Below are positions 10,752 through 21,086 of a DNA stretch of 64,000 nucleotides, one piece after another (the stretch's first letter is position 1; each line of letters opens with the position of its first letter). The stretch spans positions 4,217,501 through 4,281,500 of the forward strand of contig NC_085112.1 of assembly GCF_030269925.1 (NCBI RefSeq), given 5' to 3'. The notes under the pieces were generated by a model. The model was not told the origin of the DNA, did no database searches, and saw only the letters and a program-made list of their open reading frames with translations. This DNA is from Bombyx mori. Taxonomy: Eukaryota > Arthropoda > Insecta > Lepidoptera > Bombycidae. The position numbers were made by a program, and so were the translations under genes.

Positions 10752-11104
10752 ATGCGTAGGTTACCGTATGATAAATAGCGCGAGTAGCGTCTCAAGACAT
10801 GGACGTGTTTCGTGCATCTTGTGATAGTCCTGGGAAAGCATATTCGGGTTAATTACTTAATGATATTTAATAAACACATACAAACAACAGTAAACAAATA
10901 TAGTATTTTTTACAGAGCTTAATAATAAAATCAAATAACAAAATGACTCAAGAACGTGACGTTCACAAGAAAATGTTTTAACATCAACTTGTTATCATGA
11001 ATACAATCTGCGACCGCGACATTAGTCAAAAGCGAACGCTTTTGTTAAAGAACTATGCCAACAAGAACAAAGATATGACTACGATGTGAAGTAAGAAAAT
11101 AACT

Positions 11105-11612
11105 TAGTAATGTCAAAGCTGGCCCGACCTCGCTCCCACTCTTAATACAACGGTACTCGTGGTTAGCGGCTTGCCAGTCGACGCCAGCGCACTCTTCGGA
11201 GGTCCCTGCCCTCCTCGCTGTCGTTTCTTGCTACATACCTCACGCGTTCACGCTCCTTGTACATAAATAACTAGTTTAAATCGAAGAACATATTTCTAAA
11301 TTTAAAAATATATATTTTTCAATTTATTTGTGTCCATTCGTTCGACTTCAGAGGTGTGTGAGGAAACTTTTAATGTGAACCATTACTGTACGCGGTGGTG
11401 TGTAAGGAAACTTTTATCAATACAGCTTTTGCCAGCTTTCAACGTTTTGAGAGTTAAATGTGATTTGTGAAATGTTGCGAATTATGGAGATTCTTCGTTT
11501 TAGTACCGGCAAGGTGATTTTTTATCGTGTTTGAAGCGATAAAGTGAATTTTTATGAGTTATTGAACGTGCGTCAGTTTGTGTGTACTTAAATTTTTGGC
11601 AGTAACTTTCAA
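11105..11612 (+). promoter_or_regulatory. candidate promoter and non-coding first exon
   Basis: A block richer in GC and CpG than its surroundings (about 11110-11250) is followed by an unbroken unique stretch ending CTTTCAAG|GTGAGTTTTTTG, a strong splice donor at 11613. The short ATG-initiated frames here close almost at once (ATGTGA twice), as in a 5' UTR. A TCAGT initiator-like sequence lies at 11573. The gene it would start is not identifiable within the window. Inference only. Confidence 0.3.
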
Positions 11613-12583
11613 GGTGAGTTTTTTGTATAATTTAAAATTTAGCGTATTATCAAAAACATGCTCATAAGTTAGCTAATTAATCTGCTTTTAAACTGTTATA
11701 GAAGTAATCCCAAGTCTCCAAAGTAATCCAAAGAAAGCCTTTTAATGCAATCTATTTTTGCGGTTCAATTTCAATACTACGTACTACGTAGTAGGTACAT
11801 ATTAAATTTGCAAAGTACTTGAGCCTATGAGTGTGTCCAAGTAATTCTTTAATAAAATGCTCATGATAATACTGTTACAACAATATTGTACGTGGAAAAA
11901 AAGCAATTTCACTATAAAGCTTTTTATTATCTTCTGGGAGATAATCTCACAGTACCTATTAAATATTACGTTACTAGCAAAACCTGTATGCACTTATATA
12001 TTTATCTCAGTTCAACTTCTATGTAAAAACATCAAATATGAAATTTTATTTTCGGTATATTTTATTATGTATTATCGAAAATTCATTTCATAACAGGATA
12101 TAAACAAGATTAAAAATAATTAAGATTGTTTTATAGTCGTTCGTATTTAAATTCTAATTTATCTTATTTCATTGTGTTTTCCAAGCCACATTAATTTACA
12201 TTCATAAAATCATTTGATATTCTACTTTGATCAGACACTGGTTTGAATTTTTAAGTGATTATCGATGCGTGACGTTGAATTATCTTCCTTAAATACCATT
12301 GAACTGAATGCTTCATTGAGATTCTGGTTTCGTGATAAAACCGGTACTCCAAATACTGATAACGACCCGTTTTAGAGTTCTAATCAACCTGTTGATGGCC
12401 ATAACTGTTAGTTACTGTTATTTAGTTGGATAACGTGCTACCGTGAAATCCAGTATCAAAATACTTCTTTAAATTTTTTCCTCTTCCAAATGCTATTTTG
12501 TAATCTTTACATTTTGTTATTGTATTTTTTTATTGATGGCACAGGTAGAGTCAAAATAGTTCAGTAACCTTTCGTTATTGGTC
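11613..12583. other. unassigned sequence (possible first intron)
   Basis: AT-rich; no exon or repeat recognised. Confidence 0.3.
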
Positions 12584-12782
12584 ACTTGGGTGGGCGTGTT
12601 CGCAGCCCACCTGGTGTTAAGTGTCCCACGGCTACCTTGAGATATGAGTTATAAGGTCTCAGTTACAACGGCTGCCCTACCCTTCAAACCGAAACGCATT
12701 ACTGCTTTACAGCAGAAACAGGTAGGGTGGTGATACATACCCGTGCGGGCTCATAAGACGTCCTACCACCAGTAATTATATA
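12584..12782 (-). mobile_element. Bm1 SINE fragment
   Basis: Reverse complement is the Bm1 body, from CTGGTGGTAGGACGTCTTA to CACTTAACACCAGGTGGGCT. Confidence 0.85.
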
Positions 12783-13037
12783 AGTTACAATATTTGTGGG
12801 TTTGATTTTTATTGCACATTTTTTTCTTTCACCGTGGAATTTATTGAGTACGTATTTTCATCAGAAATATTTGCACCTTTCTACGGGAATCGAACACCGG
12901 CACAATCGCGTGGGCATATACGAATTCACCGGGAGTTTTATCCTTGTCCTTCAGGCCACGACGATTTCACAAATGTAAACCTTTGTTTTTTTAAACGACT
13001 TCAAAAGACGTTGTTTTTTACCCCAGTAGTTCTTCTA

Positions 13038-13575
13038 CGTCATCGGAGCTCCGTGGTTCGTAAGGAATGTCGACTTACACGACAGCTTTGGCTTTGAATC
13101 GATCCGAATACACATGAAGTCAGCGTCGGAACGGTACTTCGATAAGGCTATGCGTCATTATAATCGCCTTATTGCTGCCGCCGCCGACTATTACCCGAAT
13201 CCTGCTGACGCAGGAGTCAATCTCCGTCGACGCCCTAGACACGTCCTTACGGATCCATCAGATCTCTAATAGCTGTTGCACTAGTTGCCATCAGGTCTAA
13301 CACTAGGAGTAGGCTTAGGGATCCCGATAATCGTACTCATCGAACTTAATAACGAGTTCGATGTGCAATTTAACCCATGCATCAGTCCGCTGAGTTTCTC
13401 GCCGGATCTTCTCAGTGGATCGCGTTTCCGATCCGGTGGGAGATTCTTCGAAGCACTGCTCTTGCTAGGGTCACTGTTAGCATCTCCTTCGCTTTGAGCC
13501 CCGAGAGCTAACCTACACGCTAGGGTAACGCTGATATAGCCTCTCAAGGCTATCAGCACAGGTATGGAAAAAGAA
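13038..13575 (+). mobile_element. 5'-truncated Jockey-clade LINE (BMC1-like)
   Basis: The left part matches the C-terminal coding end of the full-length element's ORF2 (GAGCTCCGTGGTTCGTAAGG, ATGAAGTCAGCGTCGGAACG, CGCCCTAGACACGTCCTTAC), with stops and indels. It continues into the GAGTTTCTCGCCGGATCTTC core, then the alternative tail carrying the AGCCTCTCAAGGCT stem-loop and a short A-rich end. Pseudogene. Confidence 0.8.
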
Positions 13576-13835
13576 CCACAAAATTTGAAAAATTTATGTG
13601 TAGGAATTTAATTTCCACTGAATTCCGCATACAGCTCAAACAGGTAGTCGTTATATTCAATGGTCCATTCATTGCTTTATTTAAGTTTCATAAGCGTTAA
13701 ACTATAAATGAAACTAATGGTATTAATTTCACCAAAGCTATTTATAAAATGGGCAACCACTTACATTTTCATAGCTTCAAATATATTTGATGAAATGTTC
13801 TAGAATTAGTGAATAAATAAACATTTAAAAAAAAA

Positions 13836-13958
13836 TGCATAGATGAGTGATCGAGCTGAAAGCCCACCTGGTGTTAAGTGGTTACCGGAGCCCATAGTCA
13901 TCTACAACGTAAATGCCGCCACCCATCTTGAGATATGAGTTCTAAGGTCTCAATACGG
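13836..13958 (-). mobile_element. Bm1 SINE fragment
   Basis: Only the 3' third of Bm1, ending at CTGAGACC. Truncated within the body. Confidence 0.75.
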
Positions 13959-14284
13959 CTCATTATCTGCTCATGAGTTGTACTGTATCTTGCTTTTAAA
14001 ATATTCTTCGCGTACAATGTTATGATAGGACATGTTATTTTTTTACAAATGAATATACGTATTTAGATTGTTTCCAATTCATTCATGCATATTATATACA
14101 AAAGTTTATATAATAGGTATCAAAACTTTTTATTTTGTCAATCTTAATAAACAAAACTGTTGTGTTTATTTTTGTTTTATGCTTTTTCTTGAGTGTTAAT
14201 ATTTTGTGGCTTATACTGAAAATATTATACTTTGAATATATAATACTTTGAATACATGTTTTCCCTACATATTCGCTGGTAACC

Positions 14285-14610
14285 TAGAGGATTATTCTAG
14301 TTTCGCGCAGACAGAATTCACGGGCTCAATCTGAGAGAATTTCTTAACCCAAGCCTTAGCAAGAATAATGATTCGCAGAATCTACCACCGCATCGGATTC
14401 CCGACCAACTGAGAAGATTCGGCGAGAAAGTCAATGGGTGAATGAAACAGGGCTGCGCGTACAATATTCGATACACTGAACATACTCGTATTAGGGTTAT
14501 AGTATGAAATTGGCGATTTGTAAATTTCGTCTGCTTCTCTTACGGTAAAATCGTGAAGGTCAATATTCCTCACGTATCACGGTGCTCTGACGGCTATCCT
14601 GCAGAAACGG
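14285..14610 (-). mobile_element. 5'-truncated Jockey-clade LINE, minus strand
   Basis: Read on the minus strand: degraded C-terminal ORF2 codons (VRNIDLHDF, corresponding to VRNVDLHDD of the intact copy), then the GATCTTCTCAGTTGG / GGTAGATTCT core and a tail at 14285. The coding match breaks down after a few residues. Confidence 0.6.
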
Positions 14611-15164
14611 GATTATATGACCTGGAGAGATTCTATGTGCATGCAGAACACTACGCTTGTACAGGTCGTGGGAGAACGTATGCCAGTTTAGCAAGTTTTT
14701 TAGAGTGTCACCTTATTATGAAGGTTGTGATTACGTACATTGTATTGTACATCACCTTAGTAATAACCCCACCGCACCTAATATATGAACCATTTCAATA
14801 TCGCAATTAGCCAATGAAAGTTCAGATAACTAATAATTAAAGTAATCGCAGAATGTACCCGCATTCCGGCTAGCGTGACTTGTACCGTTAGATTGATGAT
14901 TGCGCTCTGTTATAGATAAATTATTTACAGCACATCTCAGAAGTGTAACCGAATTTTAGAGTTGCTTATGAATGCGGTATGTGTTTGCTTATATTGAATA
15001 TATTAACCGGCCCACTGACGTGGTTTATATACCCGTAGATACTGTAAGGTGAATACCACTACTTAGCTCAAGTCAAAAGGCCGTTTTCGTAGCGCTGCTG
15101 ATTGTGGCCGTGACAATAAATCTGAAAGAAAAGTGACTTGACCGTTGACATCATTCGTTTTTTT

Positions 15165-15445
15165 TCATCCTACCTATGCTCCTATGCTGTTAGCCTTGAG
15201 AGGCTATATCATCGTTACCCTAGCGTGTAGGTGAGCTCTTGGGGCTCAAACCGGAGGTGTTGCTAATACTGGCCCTAGCAAGAGCAGTACTCCGTAGAAT
15301 CTACCACCGGATCGGAAACGCGACTCACTGAGAAGATCCGGCGAGATACTCAGTGGGCTGTGTCTATGAGTTAATTTACTCGCCGAGCCCTTCGTCGCAA
15401 GGGACTGGCTCGGTGAGGACGGTGACCGAGGCATTCGTTGAGTGT
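15165..15445 (-). mobile_element. LINE 3' end (BMC1-like, stem-loop tail)
   Basis: Reverse complement: CTCGGCGAGTAAATTAACTC, AGCCCACTGAGTATCTCGCC, GATCTTCTCAGTGAGTCGCG, GGTGGTAGATTCTACGG, then AGCCTCTCAAGGCT and an A-rich end. The same pre-core block (GACGAAGGGCT / GAGCGAATTAAC) occurs at 59.17 kb. Confidence 0.7.
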
Positions 15446-15654
15446 TAATATGCACAAGTAATAGTTCATTCTTACTCACATTACATTTTGTTTTTGCTTC
15501 CAGAAAATATAGACTATTTGTTTTTACAACCGTTGTATAACTTTGATTTCATAGAATTATTGTTTACCTATGTAATGGAATTTCTCAACGTAATTTTCAC
15601 CAACTTCGCGACGTCAGATTAATTTGAAAATTTTAACATGTAGTAATAATTGTC

Positions 15655-15732
15655 ACAAACTTCTTGTCATTTTGTCAATGTGTTTTAATGATGATCAGTT
15701 TGTTGGTACAACTAAATAAATAAACAAGACAT
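15655..15732 (+). repeat. LINE-like 3' tail with (AATA)n, copy 1
   Basis: GATGATCAGTTTGTTGGTAC followed by AACTAAATAAATAAA. It matches the tail at 17560-17605 (GATGATCACTTTGTTGGTGC ... TTAATAAATAAATAA). Confidence 0.5.
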
Positions 15733-16124
15733 ATTATTATACTGAGAAATATTCGGTTCTTCATCTTAATTTTCTGCCTTTTAATTTCAAATACTCGTAC
15801 TTAAGAGTGGTTACTAAAATGAATAATGGTGTTCACGAAGTTCACACGGTGTACAATGGTCTCCACGCTTGGTAGGTTCCATTGAACAATCTCCAACTTA
15901 TAAAAATTCATGATCAACCTCGTCGGTGTGAAGCGAGTTCCGCTTTTTAATCGAACTTATTAACGAACACATTTCTGCACGTAACGTTATTTAAAAAAAA
16001 ATACTTTTTTAATTGCCCTTTTTATTTTAATGTACTGTTAACATATTGTTAAGGGAGTTTACTGTGAGATCGTTTAAAAAAGGAAACTTTTAGGATACGA
16101 ATAATTTTTTATTTTATTTATACA

Positions 16125-16350
16125 ATAAAGCGACCCGCCCTCGCTTCGCTTCGAAAACTGTAATTTATTATTGATTTCTCCACTATTTAATGGATGTTAT
16201 TATAAATATAAAACTTCCTCTTCAATCACTCTATCTATTAAAAAAAACCGCATCAAAATCCGTTGAGTAATTTTAAAGATTTAAGCATACATAGGGACAG
16301 ACAGATAGATATAGGGACAGAGAAAGCAACTTTGTTTTATACTATGTGGT
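16125..16350 (-). mobile_element. Helitron-like element, minus strand
   Basis: Begins (plus strand) with AGCGACCCGCCCTCGCTTCG, the same 3' terminal hairpin as the 7.5-kb copy. The body (CATCAAAATCCGTTGAGTAA, ACATAGGGACAGACAGATAG) is of a different, common lepidopteran type. Ends are less certain than in the 198-bp copies. Confidence 0.5.
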
Positions 16351-16843
16351 GATGGATGGTATACGTAACTCTCAGAGCAATCTCGGCAGCCGCACCAGTA
16401 CTCTAAGATAGTTCACTCTCTACTAGTCTCTACTGACTGTTCTCCGGTCTCCTCTAAAGTCTCTACCTCCGACCGTCTAGTCAGCGGTTTGACAGTATAA
16501 GAATTGTAGGGTTCAGTACAGAGATATAACAGCACGATATTTAATGTTGTGTGTTAGTCCTACTGTTCAATCTATTTCTAGAATTATTCACGCATTCAAC
16601 TATGAACGGTAAGGTTGCCACTAATCTAATTTATTTAGTTTTTCAACTCGTGTCGTGAGGTGGGTGTTGGCATTTACGTTGTGAAGTAAATAAAAGTAAA
16701 AACAAGCGAGCTGTCAGTTACTATAACGAACCTACGTTCGTGAATTAATAAATGAAAACATAGTAATTGACCGTTGTTGTTTCTGTGAACAGACTAAATG
16801 TTGACGGTAGTGGATTAGTGTTTTATATGTACACGTGTACAGC

Positions 16844-17010
16844 GTGCTTAGTGCGAGTTTTTTAACGTTCTCGATAGCGTAAAAGTTAACTCAAATTTGT
16901 ACGCAGTTGGAACAGCGCCCTTAGCGGCAAACGTAAGCAATCGTTCCAACTCCATACACATTGGAGTTAACTTTTACGCTATCGAGAACGTTAAAAAACA
17001 CGCACTTAGC
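16844..17010. repeat. fold-back element, ~68-bp arms
   Basis: Arm 16844-16912 and arm 16943-17010 are near-perfect complements. A 44-base core from TTTTTTAACGTTCTCG through GTAAAAGTTAACTC is exact apart from the arm edges. The loop (about 30 bases) contains GCCCTTAGCGGCAAACGTAA. No ORF. A MITE or hairpin-RNA source. Confidence 0.7.
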
Positions 17011-17224
17011 ACACTGGTCGTACTTCGGCTGCCACCGCAGTGTAACCAATAAATCTTTGTGTTAATTAACGTCTCAGTAGCTCTCTCTTTATACTAGAAC
17101 TTAATAAATCGATAGATCCTGTTAGTCATCTGCGTCGAAAATTCACTTACAACATATTTCGTGAGTATAGCGGTGATAACCTACCTACCTACCAAGAAGG
17201 AAGAAATATAAACCGTTTATAAGA

Positions 17225-17605
17225 AAGCCCGCTCGTTTGAATTTAGGTGCTTACTCTCCCTTAAACAGAATCCTTTGGGACTACAATAATGTCCACGGTA
17301 GCGCGGTCTCTGTCAATTTTCCTTCGGAGTTGTCCGATTGCGCTGAACTAATTTTAAGTGAAATAGATGTTTTTTCTAATTGTCTCACAACTTACAGGAA
17401 AAATCTTACGCGGATCATTTCCCAATTAAATATAAATTAATCTTAAGCAATCAATCAAATTAGTTATATTTTTTTTTTGTTGTTGTTAATGCACTGTCGG
17501 TTGCACCTATAATTGAGGTGACATCTGCCATGAACTTTTGTCAATTATTCAATGTTTTGTATCGATGATCACTTTGTTGGTGCAACTTAATAAATAAATA
17601 AGCTG
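17225..17605 (+). pseudogene. LINE RT C-terminal tail plus 3' UTR
   Basis: A 67-residue frame (17237-17440) reads NLGAYSPLNRILWDYNN and then an acidic/hydrophobic tail. The pattern SP(L/I)NR-x-(x)2-YN is seen at the C-terminus of non-LTR retrotransposon RT proteins. It is followed by a T-rich 3' UTR and an (AATA)n tail shared with 15655-15732. 5'-truncated. Family not assigned. Confidence 0.45.
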
Positions 17606-18468
17606 GATTATTAACATGCTCGGAAGTAGGAGAATCTGTTTACAACCCTATACTTTAAAGTTGTGGTGGCTAGAGGATGCCCACAACAAGCAGTACTCTC
17701 CACCAATCCTATAGAATTAAACAAAAATCGTTTTTACACTGTAGAATCCCCGAAAGACATTAAAAATCTCACAATACCGTATAGAAATTGCTTCCCACTG
17801 AACCATAATTAATTCTATACATTACTTCATTATATCTCCAAGCTTAACAACAAGCCGCATGCTTAGGTTTCAGAATAAGGACAATAGGTCTCTGGAGCTC
17901 AACCTACAAGACTCTTCGTTTAGAAAAAAACACTTTTCGCACCGAAAACTGATCTAATAGGTCTGTAACAACATATAGCAGGTATTATTCACGAGTGTCT
18001 CTACGCGTTGATGAGGGTGTGGACGATTAATAACATAGTGGATGAAGGGACGTAGTGGATCTAAGGGCAATGACGCCGCCGCGACACTTTAGTTCGTATG
18101 GGTTCAAATATGAAACGATGGCTCTGAATCCATTATGCTATTACTATTTAAACAAATCAAGGTATTGCGAAGTCACTCACCCTATGGCGAACAAGGTGAA
18201 TAAGGTGAAGCAAGCTTATTGGTTTTAATGTATAGACTCTTGGCAGGCTTGAGCGTGAGTTTCGGGCACTAACACCGCAAGTAACCTGACAGCTGTTGCG
18301 ACTAAATAGACAACGGATGAGAATCGTAGTTTGTGCAATCTCTCACTGTATTTAGGTTTAACGGAAAATCTTTTGTGCTGGGCCTGAATAGAGATAGACG
18401 CGATAGATGCTCAATTGCTCACTCGAACATGCGGCATATCTCAGGTCACCGAGTTTACTGCTCTAGAC
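17606..18468. other. unassigned sequence
   Basis: No gene or repeat recognised. Confidence 0.3.
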
Positions 18469-18724
18469 CAGCCTTACTCAAAGTGCGCGATAACACCCTT
18501 TTGTGGACGCTCTAGGCCTAAAGGGGACGGTAAGAGAGCCAGAAAAAAAATGGAGGGATTGTGTAGAGGCTTGTGAGACAATTTGTAATTTCATTTCGGA
18601 GGAATCTTAGACACCGATTGAGCTCTCGCTATAGTGGATTTTAAGTAGCAAGAAAACATGGGGGCACTAAAAAATAATTTATTCTCAAAGTGGGCAGTAG
18701 ACAAATTAAGTTTGGGAGCCCCTG
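18469..18724. mobile_element. hAT-type MITE, 256 bp
   Basis: Starts CAGCCTTACTCAAAGTG and ends CAAACTT..GGGAGCCCCTG on the opposite strand, i.e. CAGGGGCTCCCAAACTT read inward. Flanked by CTCTAGAC (18461-18468) and CTCTAGGC (18725-18732), a 7/8-matching 8-bp target duplication as expected for hAT. No transposase sequence inside. Confidence 0.6.
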
Positions 18725-18732
18725 CTCTAGGC

Positions 18733-19839
18733 GATTTGGTAATCCGAAGAGCTTGGCAGAGTTCGTGGAGGAGCTGGGATGATGCTCGTAGCTCGATCCC
18801 ACTCACGCGCATACGATGTCCGGTTTAGGACGTCGAGTTGTGGAGAGTAGCCCCTCTATCTAGAATCAAGTTTCAACAGCATATCTTTGCATGAATTTTC
18901 ATAGTATAAGGAAATTATGCTACGCAAATATACTGATTAAATAAATTGTTGATATCTTGAGTTTACCTCTTCTTTTTTTAAATTATCTCTTTTCAGTGAA
19001 AGCGTTTCGTTGGTGAAAGTGATATAACCTAAACCAAAGTTACATCACTTCATGCTAATTAAAATTTCATAGTTTTGATGCTTTGATTCGATAAACAGAA
19101 GGGGAAGTAGTTAACTGATACAAAAAAAATACAGTAATAACGGTAATTGCTTTTTATGAGTTACAATTCTGGTACAAGTTTTATATAGTCTAAATCACCG
19201 GTAGGTAAGTGTTCCACAGCTATGCACTACAAGCAAATAAAATGGTAATAAGATTACGAGTAATTCAATACCGAACAAATAGGGAATATGATATAATATT
19301 CTCATAGCCCCTTTATTAGTCACATAATTTATCAGGTATTGCTATCCTAGTGATTTTTGAATTTGGTAAATCTGTTGATAAAGTTTTTAAACAAATTCCA
19401 CGTTTTAATATATGTATTATATAGGTATAGGAATATAGGCATAGGTTAATGTTTTAATATAGGTTTAATATAATGACGATGATGATGATGATAAATATAA
19501 GTGCAAAAGCGGATATTGACAATTTATTTTACATACTGTCTTATTATTGTTCAAAACTCTGATCAATCATAAGCATTGATTGATTTCTGATAACATTACA
19601 TCGTAGAGTAATCATAATTCCTAATTACACTTTTTTATTTAGCGCCTTGTCTACTTTTACATTCTTTGCTAAGCTATTGTTGGTATTTAAAAAATAATGA
19701 TGTACACCGACAACTTAAATGTATACATACATATAAATAAAATTGGAGTGTCTGTTTGTAATATTGAGATAACCGCTTTTTACTACATGCATATGAATAT
19801 ATATACGGTACATACACCAAAATTACATTTTTTACAATT
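18733..19839. other. unassigned AT-rich sequence
   Basis: Nothing recognised except a short GATGATGAT run at 19475-19491. Confidence 0.3.
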
Positions 19840-20075
19840 TTTGTCTGTCTGTCTGTTTATTCCGACTAATCTCTGGAACGGCTCAACCGATTTTGACGGG
19901 ACTTTCACTGACCGGTAGCTGATGATATAAGGAGTAACTTAGGGTACTTTTTTTAGACTAGCTTCGCCCCGCGGCGTCACCCGCGGTACGACAATAACCG
20001 TGGGCAACATTGCGGGACTCAACTATCAATAATAAAATTTAATGTTTCCGAAGCGAAGCGAGGGCGGGTCGCTGG
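19840..20075 (+). mobile_element. composite Helitron-like ends
   Basis: The first part (CTCTGGAACGGCTCAACCGA; GCTTCGCCCCGCGGCGTCAC with a CCGCGG/CCGCGG hairpin) resembles a lepidopteran non-autonomous element. The last 40 bp (CCGAAGCGAAGCGAGGGCGG GTCGCT) are the terminal hairpin of the 7.5-kb Helitron family. Confidence 0.45.
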
Positions 20076-20431
20076 TAATATAATAAAGTTATGTGCCATT
20101 TTTCCTTTTAACTCATTTTCTTTTTTTTTGTGTAGTAACTATTTACCTTTGACTTTTAGTATCTACTATCATAATACTTGGAACGATTTTTTTCCACCTC
20201 AACAAAACAAAAATGTGAAAATTTCAGATATGAAATATCTGTGTGATTTCGAGCAAAAATAATTTTATATCCAAACACACAACTTGGTTATACACAAATA
20301 CATGTTCACAAGCCACATTACCTCGATATTCATAAAATATACATTTGGAATTCGTTGATTTTTTTAGATTTCTTCTTAGTTCATTGAAAATAACTTGACT
20401 ACTAGTATAATGAATACATTTTATGTTACCA

Positions 20432-20631
20432 CTAGCGACCCGCCCTCGCTTCGCTTCGGAAACATTAAAACACACATGAAACCAAAAAAAAAAAAAAAAG
20501 TAGCCTATGTTCATCAGGGACAATGTCGGCTTCTAATGGAAAAAGAATTTTTCAAATCGGTCCAGTAGTTTCGGAGCCTATTCGAAACAAACAAACAAAC
20601 AAATCTTTCCTCTTTATAATATTAGTATAGA
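20432..20631 (-). mobile_element. Helitron-like non-autonomous element, copy 2
   Basis: Inverted, nearly identical copy of 7520-7717. On the minus strand it begins TCTATACTAATATT and ends CTAG, lying between A and T as Helitrons do. Main differences are one extra GTTT unit and a few point changes. Confidence 0.7.
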
Positions 20632-20867
20632 TTTCTGACGTAACGTGAACAGCTACGTGATGTAAGATTTCTCGAAACGAATTGGCCTTTACTTCTGTAC
20701 TCAAACAAGTCTAAAAAAAACCTATTTTAAGAAACGTGTACTGGCGTATTATAAATTTAATAGCGTTTATTATTCACGCCTTCTTGAAAGTTTATTATGA
20801 ATGTAACAATTTATTTTAAACTAGATAATTTTTGACAGTACAGACTATAAACAGGCTTTTTCTTTGT

Positions 20868-20950
20868 TCGGCTTACTCGTTGGTTTAGTGGTTAGTGATC
20901 ATAGATACTGTGTCATGTGGTCGAGATTCGATTCCCGGTTGGAGTTGGTT
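20868..20950 (+). mobile_element. tRNA-derived SINE head
   Basis: A box TGGTTTAGTGG at 20881-20891 and a near B box GATTCGATTCC at 20925-20935, about 33 bases apart. The sequence does not fold into a full cloverleaf and runs into T-rich DNA. A SINE head or decayed tRNA. Confidence 0.45.
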
Positions 20951-21086
20951 TATTTATTTTTATATTTTTATTACTTTTTCGTAAATGTAAACATATAACT
21001 GATTTTTTTTACTTTCATTTTTTTGAAATTACATCTAAGTACAGAATGAGAATCGTTTGCTAAACAAATTGAATTAAAGGGGAATA

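Noticed and set aside
20868..20950. functional tRNA gene
   Set aside because: A and near-B boxes are present, but no acceptor stem or anticodon arm can be paired; a SINE head or decayed tRNA.
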